From Falsiroseomonas tokyonensis (GTDB taxonomy: Bacteria; Pseudomonadota; Alphaproteobacteria; Acetobacterales; Acetobacteraceae), in the NCBI RefSeq assembly GCF_019024325.1, contig NZ_JAFNJS010000005.1, positions 1 through 64,000 of the forward strand: a stretch of 64,000 nt of DNA, read 5' to 3'. Shown here in pieces: positions 1-6,384 of this stretch. The notes beneath the pieces are model-generated. The model searched no databases and had not been told where the DNA came from. It was given only the letters and a program-made list of their open reading frames with translations. The position numbers and the translations under genes were made by a program. Numbering within the stretch: position 1 is the first letter of the stretch; each line of letters starts with the position of its first letter.

Positions 1-287
1 CAATCCACCTTCTTCGGCAGATCGACCGCGATCTCCACGGCGCCGTCCTGGAAGCGGACCGTGCCGGTGTCCTTGCCAGCAGCGGCACGGGCGCCGATGG
101 CGCGCTGCTCGTAACGGAGCGCGATCGCGGCCTCGATCCAGTCCTGCATGCGCTTGGCGGCGTCCAGCGCCTCTCGCGCATCGGTCTGCAGCAGCGCGAG
201 ATGCTCAGCGGGAAGCGCGATCACGTCGCTCACCGGCATGTGGCGCAGCGCGTCGAGGGTCGGGCGATTGGAGCGGAGCGCGTCCAT
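1..287 (-). CDS. conserved phage/ICE-type protein, 3' part outside the window
   Basis: About 95 residues are visible, starting at an ATG whose first bases overlap the TGA of the gene before it (TGATG), so translation is probably coupled. The protein is soluble and has an alanine-rich helical N-terminal half followed by a stretch reading GKDTGTVRFQDG...DLPKKVD. I recognise this type from alphaproteobacterial phage and integrative-element gene runs, where it has no known function; this is from memory and was not searched. The reading frame runs off the left edge of the window, so total length and C-terminal domain are unknown. Confidence 0.65.
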   Translation of the reverse strand, partial: MDALRSNRPTLDALRHMPVSDVIALPAEHLALLQTDAREALDAAKRMQDWIEAAIALRYEQRAIGARAAAGKDTGTVRFQDGAVEIAVDLPKKVD

Positions 288-634
288 CACGCGGCCTCCG
301 CGAGCAGCATCGGCAGGATGGTGGAGGCGGCGCGGCGCGGGCGGCGGCGTGCGACGAGGATGTAGGCGTAGTCCTCGTAGCCGTGGCGGCGCTGCACGAT
401 ATCGGCGAGGCCGAGCGCGGCCAGCTTCCACGCACGGGCCGCCAGGCGCTGCAGCGCGGTGCGCTCCTGCTCGGGCAGGCACTGCAACTGCGGGCAGACC
501 TGACGTGCGAGCGCGCCACGGTGGTAGGTGATGCTGTCGCCGGGGGCCGCGGCGCCCAGCCAGGTGCAGAGGGAAGCCTCGGTGAGAGGCGGCACCACTG
601 CGCGGATGTCGGTGATGTTGGTGTCCATGACCAT
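287..634 (-). CDS. conserved phage/ICE-type hypothetical protein
   Basis: A 115-residue soluble protein with a GDSITYHRG motif near residues 30-38 and a C-terminal segment VQRRHGYEDYAYILVARRRP. This layout is common in small proteins of phage and integrative-element early regions; no function is known to me. Two in-frame ATGs (634 and 628) can serve as the start. The sequence around them (TGAAACA...CGGTAATCATGG) recurs at 3566-3605 at the start of another gene, which favours the first ATG. It sits 27 bp after the sigma-like gene and is coupled to the next gene by TGATG, so all three probably form one transcript. Confidence 0.65.
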   Translation of the reverse strand: MVMDTNITDIRAVVPPLTEASLCTWLGAAAPGDSITYHRGALARQVCPQLQCLPEQERTALQRLAARAWKLAALGLADIVQRRHGYEDYAYILVARRRPRRAASTILPMLLAEAA

Positions 635-664
635 GATTACCGAGGCTGCGGTCATTCTGTTTCA
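625..664 (-). repeat. 40-nt start-region motif, copy A
   Basis: On the minus strand this segment starts with TGAAACA, whose TGA is the stop codon of the sigma-like gene, and ends with CGGTAATCATGGnnATGG, which contains the start codon of the next gene. Copy B lies on the plus strand at 3566-3605. By my alignment the two copies match at 31 of 40 positions, with TGAAACA and the 12-mer CGGTAATCATGG identical. It may be a shared promoter/start module, with TGAAAC as a -35-like element and TAAT as a -10-like element; that role is inference. Confidence 0.55.
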
Positions 665-1222
665 GGCCGCCGGAGCGATGCCGGCGGCGCACAGCCGCAA
701 CCGCATCTCGCGCACGCGCCGGAACGCCGTGGTGCGGGACAGGCCGGCGTGACGCGCCGGATCGACATCGCCACGCGCCAGGGCGGCGCAGAGAGGCGCA
801 TCCTCCTCCGTCAGCACGTCGGCGACCCGCTCGAGGTCCAGGCGGCGATTCACGTCAGCGAAGGCGTCGGTCTGCTGGCCCATCCACGCGCCGTAGCCGT
901 CCGCCTCCGACAGCACGGCGCCAACCGTGGCGCCGTCCGGCAGCGGATCATCGAGGGAGGTGGAGTGGTGGAGAGTCCGGTGCCGGTGAGTGCGGTGCGC
1001 CAGAAGGGCGGCATGATGCCGGAAGCAGGTGAGCGCGAAGGCGCCGAGGTCGCCCTGGTCCGGGTTGAAGCCGGGCAGGCGGGCGAGGAGATCGGTCAGA
1101 AGGTCCTGGGCGAAATCCTCGGCGTCATGCGCGGGCAACCCGAGGCGGCGGCACAAGCCGTGCGACATGCGCTCGGCCATGCGGTGCAGGGGTTCGAATT
1201 CAGCAAAGGTGAGCGAGGGCAT
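662..1222 (-). CDS. sigma-70 family (ECF-like) RNA polymerase sigma factor
   Basis: A 186-residue protein. Residues of about 25-75 resemble sigma region 2 (DAEDFAQDLLTDLLARL, then GAFALTCFRHHA). The C-terminal 40 residues contain a helix-turn-helix (LSRTTAFRRVREMRLRL) in the region 4 position. The linker is short, as in small ECF-type factors of mobile elements. I chose the ATG at 1222 because GGAG lies 7 nt upstream; a longer frame reaches 1279 but runs through a perfect inverted repeat. It is followed by two small phage/ICE-type genes and preceded by the winged-helix gene, so it may control expression of the element. Similarity is by eye only. Confidence 0.6.
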   Translation of the reverse strand: MPSLTFAEFEPLHRMAERMSHGLCRRLGLPAHDAEDFAQDLLTDLLARLPGFNPDQGDLGAFALTCFRHHAALLAHRTHRHRTLHHSTSLDDPLPDGATVGAVLSEADGYGAWMGQQTDAFADVNRRLDLERVADVLTEEDAPLCAALARGDVDPARHAGLSRTTAFRRVREMRLRLCAAGIAPAA

Positions 1223-1236
1223 GAGCGGCTCCGGCT

Positions 1237-1254
1237 GGCTGGTGATGACCAGCC
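1237..1254 (-). repeat. perfect inverted repeat in the sigma-gene leader
   Basis: GGCTGGT-GATG-ACCAGCC, with 7-bp arms and a 4-nt loop, lies 15 bp upstream of the chosen start of the sigma-like gene. It can form a hairpin in the leader RNA or be a protein site. Confidence 0.5.
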
Positions 1255-1272
1255 GAAACTGCCGGGGCAGCT

Positions 1273-1312
1273 TTCCCACAGGGGTGGGACAGGTGTGGGA
1301 AGAGTGTGGGAA
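1273..1312. promoter_or_regulatory. phased TGTGGGAA repeats, candidate operator
   Basis: The 107-bp gap between the winged-helix gene and the sigma-like gene holds TTCCCACA at 1273-1280 and, facing it, GTGTGGGAA at 1293-1301 and 1304-1312. The two direct copies are 11 bp apart, one helical turn, and a degenerate GGTGGGAC lies between. This arrangement fits a regulator site in the promoter of the sigma-like gene. The neighbouring winged-helix protein is an obvious candidate binder, but that is inference. Confidence 0.45.
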
Positions 1313-1329
1313 TGCCGCCCCGCAGGCGG

Positions 1330-2295
1330 CTACTCGTTGATCCAGACGGTGAGCGGCAGAAGGGTCAGCAGGTAGCCGTGCCCTGTGCGATTCTCGATCA
1401 GGCCTTCGACGGCGTCGGCGCCGAACGCTTTCTTCAGCAGACCCTGGAGTTCACTGACGAGCCCGCGCACGGCGGTGTCGGCTGTCCCAGGACTGAACAG
1501 CTCCTGGTGAAGATCATGCCTGGAAACGAGCGGTACCCCGCGGCGGTGCTGCCGAGCGAGGATCCGAAGTAGCTGGAAGGGCCGCGGCCGGAGGACTGCC
1601 TCGCGGCCATCGAAGCGGACGGTGCTGGTTGCCGGCGTCAGCACGAGCCGGTGCCTGCCGGCATTCCCATCGGGAAGCCTGGCGAGGTCGAACCCCAATG
1701 GAGGGTGATGCCCAACGGGCACGACAACCTCTTCCGCCGGCACGGCATGGATGCCCTGGCGAGCCAACTCGGCACGACGCACCTCGGGAAGCCGCGGGCC
1801 GATCAGAACGATAGGACCTTCGGCATCGACGGCGCGGAGCGCAGCCACGAGGCCTGGTAGCAGAATGCCAGCCCGGATCGGCGCCGCTGTCAGCACACGG
1901 CCATCTGTGAGGCGCCCCAGGCGCCAGAGACCTGGTGCCAGTTCCTCCGGCGGCCCTAGCCCAAGAGCGGCCGCCGTTTCGCTGACCATGGTTGCGATGG
2001 ACAGCGTGAAGGTTGCGAGGTCATCCCTCGTCAGGACCTCGTCCCGGCGGTTGTCAGCCGGGCAGGCCGCGAACGGCACGTCTCGGCGCCAGCGCACGTC
2101 ACGCTCATCGGCGCCGCAATCGCAGTCGTGACACGCCTTCCACCCGGTCAGCCGGTCGCCATGCACCAGCACGCCCAGGGCGAGCATGCGCTGAAATGCG
2201 GCATCGTCTTCAGCGGCGTGTTGCCGGCCGAACAGCACGGCCGGCTCACCCGCCTCACTCAGCTGCCAGAGCAGCTTCGTCAGACTGTCGTGCAT
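1330..2295 (-). CDS. zinc-cluster protein with C-terminal winged-helix (OmpR-type) domain
   Basis: 321 residues. The N-terminal part carries a cysteine cluster (C55, C58, C60 and C78, in CHDCDCG and FAACPADN) that could bind zinc. The middle is a non-catalytic-looking alpha/beta segment. Residues of about 225-315 (RPRPFQLLRILARQ...VRGLVSELQGLLKKAF...GHGYLL) fit a trans_reg_C winged helix: the FQLL start, recognition helix and final GxGY hairpin are all visible. No receiver domain is present. The gene starts 41 nt inside the end of the upstream 410-residue gene, so the two are co-expressed. It is probably a DNA-binding partner of that protein; the signal sensed is unknown. Confidence 0.55.
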   Translation of the reverse strand: MHDSLTKLLWQLSEAGEPAVLFGRQHAAEDDAAFQRMLALGVLVHGDRLTGWKACHDCDCGADERDVRWRRDVPFAACPADNRRDEVLTRDDLATFTLSIATMVSETAAALGLGPPEELAPGLWRLGRLTDGRVLTAAPIRAGILLPGLVAALRAVDAEGPIVLIGPRLPEVRRAELARQGIHAVPAEEVVVPVGHHPPLGFDLARLPDGNAGRHRLVLTPATSTVRFDGREAVLRPRPFQLLRILARQHRRGVPLVSRHDLHQELFSPGTADTAVRGLVSELQGLLKKAFGADAVEGLIENRTGHGYLLTLLPLTVWINE

Positions 2296-3487
2296 GGACC
2301 AGGTTGTTGAGTGCGAGGAGTGCCATCACCCGCTTCTTGTGGCGGCTGCGCTGGAAGCTGAGCGAATCGTCCGGCTTGATCTTGAAGGTGATGGTTGGCG
2401 CTCGACCGCCCTGCGTCTTGAGGACGGCCCGTGCGGTGATGTGACCCAGTCGCCAAGCATTGTCCCCGTAGATGATGTCCGTCCGGCTCTGATGCAGCAC
2501 CTTCAGGGCGCTGCCAGATGGGTCGCGGACGGTCAGCGAGAAGAGGGTCTTCTCTCGCCCGGTCTTGATGTTGGTGGTCACCCGGTTGGCCTGCGCTTCG
2601 ACAATCAGGATGCGATCGATCTCGTCGTCGTCGCCCTTCCGGAAGGCGAAGGCGCCGCCCGATCGCTCCAGCGGCTCGAGCGTGTAGAGGCGCTGTGCAT
2701 CCGCCGCCTTGAACAAGCCGGGTTGGCCCAGGATGTGGGTGGCGAAGGCTTCGGCCAGGTCACCACGGCGTTTCTTGGCGCAGCCCCAGACCGTGAGCCG
2801 GCCCGTGAGTTCGGCATAGGAGATCACCGCTGTGTCGATCTCCTGGAAACCGATCACGCTGTCCTTCTCGCCCTTGACCACCTCGGTCGATACCGGCGGC
2901 GCGCCGTGCCTGACCGCGATGCAGAGCTCGCCATCGTCCTCGTAGGGACGCACGCGGCAGTACTTGCCTCGCAGGTCGGCGGCGAAGAGCTCTCCCGCAG
3001 CGAGACGCAGAGCTTCCAGGGTGTCAGGGGTGACCTCCGGCGTCACGCCTTCCTCGCGGGCATTGAATTCCGACACGCTCGGCGGCGGCACGAAGACCGA
3101 GGTGTGCTCGGCTTCCGTGAAGACCTCCGGGTGATCGACGAAAGCAAGGAGGGCGATGTCCCGCGCCGTGGCCGTCGCGCGATCCGCCGGCTCCATGATG
3201 ACGATCTTCTGGCGCTCCGCCTCGTCCAGGATGAGCTGCATGCCCTGCGCGCTGTCGAGGCGGACGATCCGGTGCAAATCGTGGATCAGCGTCTCGGGGT
3301 AATCGTCGCGCGGCCCGAGAAGGAAATCTGAGATCTGTTTGCGGCCCTCCGTGGGGTTGGCCGCCAGGACGGAGAGATCCAGCTTCGGTAGCCCCTCCGC
3401 GTGCTTGGCCAGGAGACGGCCCAGGACTTCCCAGTTCACGGTCTTGAGGAACCGCTGGTTGGCGAACTTGGTGAAGTCCTTCTGCAC
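2255..3487 (-). CDS. conserved hypothetical protein, partner of the winged-helix gene
   Basis: 410 residues from a GTG at 3487, preceded by GGGCGG; an ATG at 3523 would add 12 residues. The N-terminus (KDFTKFANQRFLKTVNWEVL) is helical. The middle has a segment RDIALLAFVDHPEVF, and the C-terminal 150 residues are beta-rich and end in a basic RSRHKKRVMALLALN stretch. No catalytic motif, membrane segment or signal peptide is visible, and I do not recognise a characterised family. Its end overlaps the start of the winged-helix gene by 41 nt. Together with the sigma-like gene this forms a compact regulatory-looking run, transcribed away from the recombinase operon. Confidence 0.55.
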   Translation of the reverse strand: MQKDFTKFANQRFLKTVNWEVLGRLLAKHAEGLPKLDLSVLAANPTEGRKQISDFLLGPRDDYPETLIHDLHRIVRLDSAQGMQLILDEAERQKIVIMEPADRATATARDIALLAFVDHPEVFTEAEHTSVFVPPPSVSEFNAREEGVTPEVTPDTLEALRLAAGELFAADLRGKYCRVRPYEDDGELCIAVRHGAPPVSTEVVKGEKDSVIGFQEIDTAVISYAELTGRLTVWGCAKKRRGDLAEAFATHILGQPGLFKAADAQRLYTLEPLERSGGAFAFRKGDDDEIDRILIVEAQANRVTTNIKTGREKTLFSLTVRDPSGSALKVLHQSRTDIIYGDNAWRLGHITARAVLKTQGGRAPTITFKIKPDDSLSFQRSRHKKRVMALLALNNLVHARQSDEAALAAE

Positions 3488-3565
3488 GTGACCGCCCTGT
3501 AATGTGGAACGTATCAGGTACATGATTCGGCATACCGCTGTCGAATCTAATCTGCAGCGTGGCGG

Positions 3566-3605
3566 TGAAACACTCCGGCCGCGGCCCCGGTAATCATGGG
3601 GATGG
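3566..3605 (+). repeat. 40-nt start-region motif, copy B
   Basis: This is the counterpart of 625-664 in inverted orientation. It starts with TGAAACA and carries CGGTAATC directly before the ATG of the small gene at 3596. It lies in the 108-bp gap between the divergent 410-residue gene and the recombinase operon, so it is well placed to be that operon's promoter/start region. Confidence 0.55.
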
Positions 3606-3820
3606 CGCCCCCATCGCACCTCTCCGGCAACGCCCACCTGCCTCCGCACCTTCGGGAGGTCTGCTCGATCCTGGCCGCCGGTCTGGTGCGGCTGCGCAGC
3701 CGCGCTGCCGAGGATGATGGGCGGGATGAGGAGATAGCTCGGGGGGCGGGAGACGTTCGCCTACACTCCACCGCCAGGCAGCGCCTGCATGCGAACCCCA
3801 ACAGGAAGGGACTCGCATGA
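3596..3820 (+). CDS. small conserved protein of the DUF2924/recombinase operon
   Basis: 74 residues, soluble. The core HLREVCSILAAGLVRLRSRAAED followed by a polar tail ending in HANPNRKG is familiar to me from short genes placed just before DUF2924-recombinase pairs in alphaproteobacteria; this is from memory, unsearched. It starts at the ATG inside the 40-nt motif shared with 625-664. Its TGA overlaps the ATG of the DUF2924 gene (ATGA), as in the following genes, which supports it as a real first gene of a four-gene operon. Function unknown. Confidence 0.55.
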   Translation: MGMAPPSHLSGNAHLPPHLREVCSILAAGLVRLRSRAAEDDGRDEEIARGAGDVRLHSTARQRLHANPNRKGLA

Positions 3821-4314
3821 CCAGACGATTCACCGCCGCGCCCGCGCCGGCGCCCACCATCCCGAAGATCCCACCGACGCAGGTGCTGGGCCGGCTCGCC
3901 GCGCTGCAGGCGGCGCCGACTGCCACCCTGAAGCAGCAATGGCGGGAGTTGTTCGGCAAGGAGCCGCCGCCCTGGAATCGGGCCTATATCCAGAGCCGGC
4001 TAGCATATCGGATCCAGGAGCTCGCGTATGGCGGGCTGAAGCCCGAGACCGTCGACCGGCTCGTCGCACTGGGTGAGCAACTGGATGGCGGCAACGTCGT
4101 CCTGCGCCGAATCCGCGCCGACAGCCGCCCGCTGGCCGGCACGCGCCTCATCCGGGAATGGCAGGGCGTGCAGCACGTGGTCACCGTGCGCATCAACGAC
4201 TTCGAATTCGAGGGACGGCCGTATCAGTCGCTCTCGGCTATCGCGCGCCACATCACCGGCACGCGCTGGAATGGCTGGACGTTCTTCGGGCTGCGGGCGC
4301 GGGGTGAGACATGA
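3817..4314 (+). CDS. DUF2924 family protein
   Basis: 165 residues. The central part (LKQQWRELFGKEPPPWNRAYIQSRLAYRIQELAYGGL) and the C-terminal segment (TRLIREWQGVQHVVTV...FEGRPYQSLSAIARHITGTRWNGWTFFGL) match the DUF2924 pattern, whose end resembles a SAWADEE/RAMA-like DNA-associated fold. DUF2924 genes usually sit directly before a large serine recombinase, as here, with an ATGA overlap. The role is unknown; an accessory factor for recombination is a reasonable inference. An AGGAAGGG ribosome site lies just before the start. Confidence 0.8.
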   Translation: MTRRFTAAPAPAPTIPKIPPTQVLGRLAALQAAPTATLKQQWRELFGKEPPPWNRAYIQSRLAYRIQELAYGGLKPETVDRLVALGEQLDGGNVVLRRIRADSRPLAGTRLIREWQGVQHVVTVRINDFEFEGRPYQSLSAIARHITGTRWNGWTFFGLRARGET

Positions 4315-5663
4315 CCCGCCGCGCCCGCATCGAGCCGGCCATGCCGTCGACGACGAAGAAGTTGCGCTGCGCAGTCTACACCCGGAAGTCCACGGACGAG
4401 GGACTGGAGAAGGAGTTCAACACCCTCGACGCGCAGCGCGACGCCTGCGAGGCCTACATCGCCTCGCAGCGTGCCGAGGGTTGGGTGCTGGTCCGCGACC
4501 GCTACGACGATGGCGGCTTCTCGGGCGGCACGCTGGAGCGGCCGGCGCTGCAGCGCCTCCTGCGAGACATCCAGGCCGACCTGGTTGATGTCATCGTGGT
4601 CTACAAGATCGATCGGCTCAGCCGCTCGCTGATGGATTTCGCCAAGCTGGTAGAGGTGATGGACGCGCATGGCGTGACGTTCGTCTCGGTCACTCAGAGC
4701 TTCAACACGACGACCAGCATGGGTCGGTTGACGCTGAATATCCTGCTCAGCTTTGCGCAGTTCGAGCGCGAGGTCATTGGCGAGCGGATCCGCGACAAGT
4801 TCGCGGCGTCCCGCGCCCGCGGCATGTGGATGGGGGGCAAGGTGCCGCTCGGCTATGACGTCGTGGCCCGCAAGCTGGTGGTGAATGAAGACGAGGCGCC
4901 GCGGGTGCGCCGCGTGTTCGAACTCTTCGTCGAGACGGGATCGGGCATCGAGACGGTTTCCCGCCTGCGGGCGGAGGGTGCCACCAGCAAGGCGGGCCGG
5001 CCGCTGGACAAAGGCGATGTCTACAAGCTGCTGAACAACCGCACCTATGTCGGCGAGGCGGCGCACAAGGGGCAGGTCTATCCCGGCGAGCATCAGGGGA
5101 TCGTGCCGCGGGAGCTATGGGATCGGGCGCACGCTGTCCTCCAGGTCAGCCCGCGGGCGCGCGCCAACATGAACCGGGCGCAGACGCCGGCGCTGCTGAA
5201 GGGGCTGATCTTTGGGGTGGATGGCCGGGCGCTGTCGCCCACCCACGCGCGCAAGAACGGTCGGCTCTACCGATACTACGTGGCGCAGCGCGTGCTGAAG
5301 GGCGACGCCGCCGGTGACGACAGCATCGTGCGCCGGGTGTCCGCGGCGGAGATCGAGGCGGCGGTGGTGGACCAGGTGCGAGCGCTGCTGAGGCAGCCGG
5401 AAATCGTGGTCGGCACGTGGCGGGCGGCCCGCAGGGAGGCGCCGGACCTGACCGAGGCCGAGACGCAGGATGCGCTGCATCGGCTCGACCCGCTGTGGGA
5501 ACACCTGTTCCCTGCAGAGCAGGCACGGATCGTGCGGTCGCTGGTGGAGCGCGTGGTGGTGGGCCCGGCAGGCGCCGACATTCGGCTGCGGCTGGACGGG
5601 CTTGGCGGGCTTGTCCGTGACCTCGGCGGCATCGCGCCATCCGCCTTGAAGGCAGCGGCATGA
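4311..5663 (+). CDS. large serine recombinase (resolvase/invertase N-terminus, zinc-ribbon type)
   Basis: 450 residues. The N-terminal resolvase domain shows the nucleophile in YTRKS (S27 from the first ATG), the DGGFSGGTLERPALQRLLRDI segment and VYKIDRLSRS, all typical of serine recombinases. Residues of about 170-270 form the recombinase DNA-binding domain (VPLGYDV...ETVSRLRAEG...KGDVYKLLNNRTYVGEAAHKG). The classic zinc-ribbon cysteines are missing in the C-terminal part, which is shorter than in phiC31-type enzymes. It probably moves or once moved the island at the left of the window; no matching att pair was found for it. The operon is coupled at both ends by ATGA. Confidence 0.9.
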   Translation: MTRRARIEPAMPSTTKKLRCAVYTRKSTDEGLEKEFNTLDAQRDACEAYIASQRAEGWVLVRDRYDDGGFSGGTLERPALQRLLRDIQADLVDVIVVYKIDRLSRSLMDFAKLVEVMDAHGVTFVSVTQSFNTTTSMGRLTLNILLSFAQFEREVIGERIRDKFAASRARGMWMGGKVPLGYDVVARKLVVNEDEAPRVRRVFELFVETGSGIETVSRLRAEGATSKAGRPLDKGDVYKLLNNRTYVGEAAHKGQVYPGEHQGIVPRELWDRAHAVLQVSPRARANMNRAQTPALLKGLIFGVDGRALSPTHARKNGRLYRYYVAQRVLKGDAAGDDSIVRRVSAAEIEAAVVDQVRALLRQPEIVVGTWRAARREAPDLTEAETQDALHRLDPLWEHLFPAEQARIVRSLVERVVVGPAGADIRLRLDGLGGLVRDLGGIAPSALKAAA

Positions 5664-6052
5664 CCGCCGCCACCAGCATTACCGTCCGGGTGCCTTTGGC
5701 GATCCGCCACCGGCCAGGGCGGAAGACCGTTGTGACGCCGATGACCGATGGCGTGGCGCCTGTTACGACGCGCGCCGACCCCACGCTAGTGAAGGCACTG
5801 GCCAGGGGGTTCCGGTACCAGCGGATGCTGGACGAGGGGCGCTACGCGTCCATCACCGAGATGGCGGAGGCCGAGAAGGTTGACCGCGGCTATATCGGAC
5901 GGCTTCTGCAACTGACGCTTCTCGCGCCGGAGCTCATCGAGCTGGCCCTGAACGGCGGACCAGACCCCATCGATCCTTCGATGATCGGGACGAAAATTCC
6001 GCTCGACTGGAATTCCCAACGCGCTGGACGAAAGGCGCCTCGCGCCAAATAG
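5660..6052 (+). CDS. small helix-turn-helix protein downstream of the recombinase
   Basis: 130 residues. The segment LARGFRYQRMLDEGRYASITEMAEAEKVDRGYIGRLLQLTLLAPELIELAL (residues ~48-98) reads as a ParB/KorB-like helix-turn-helix. The last residues are basic. It starts with an ATGA overlap after the recombinase, and proteins of this kind are common third partners of DUF2924-recombinase pairs. It may act as a recombination directionality or DNA-binding accessory factor; that is inference. Confidence 0.65.
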   Translation: MTAATSITVRVPLAIRHRPGRKTVVTPMTDGVAPVTTRADPTLVKALARGFRYQRMLDEGRYASITEMAEAEKVDRGYIGRLLQLTLLAPELIELALNGGPDPIDPSMIGTKIPLDWNSQRAGRKAPRAK

Positions 6053-6147
6053 CGGAACGCCACGGCTTCCGGGGTTAACGCTGCTTTCCACCCCTGAACT
6101 CGATCCCGCCAGCAACACTTGCCAGCCGGGAGAACTGCCGGCTATGT

Positions 6148-6173
6148 TATGTGACATACGGCATGTGACATAG
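6148..6173. promoter_or_regulatory. tandem palindromic sites upstream of the methyltransferase operon
   Basis: Two copies of ATGTGACATA lie at 6149-6158 and 6163-6172, 14 bp apart. Each is itself a palindrome: TATGT-G-ACATA in the first, ATGT-G-ACAT in the second. They end 11 bp before the first start codon of the regulator-methyltransferase operon. The arrangement is that of an autoregulatory operator, and the small protein directly downstream is the likely binder. Confidence 0.55.
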
Positions 6174-6183
6174 GACCAGTGTG

Positions 6184-6384
6184 ATGCCCAAGGGCGCCTC
6201 AGGAAGAGTAGTGATCGAGGCGGGGGCTGACCTCAAGCGCCGCCTGTACGGCGTTCTTGAACGGGAAGGCCTCACGCTCAAAGACTGGTTTGTGCGAGCC
6301 GCCGAAGATCACATTGACGAACATCAGCAGCCGAGGCTCCTGCCCACAGAAAAGACCGCATCCAAGGACAGCCGCAAGCCATGA
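6184..6384 (+). CDS. small ribbon-helix-helix/antitoxin-like protein
   Basis: 66 residues from the ATG at 6184; a GTG directly before it would add one residue. The segment GRVVIEAGADLKRRLYGVLEREGLTLKDWFVRAAEDHIDEH has the strand-helix-helix spacing of small Arc/CopG-like DNA binders. Its stop overlaps the ATG of the methyltransferase gene (ATGA). Upstream lie two tandem palindromes. A controller that represses its own operon is the simplest reading, similar in logic to C-proteins of restriction-modification systems but of another fold. Confidence 0.55.
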   Translation: MPKGASGRVVIEAGADLKRRLYGVLEREGLTLKDWFVRAAEDHIDEHQQPRLLPTEKTASKDSRKP

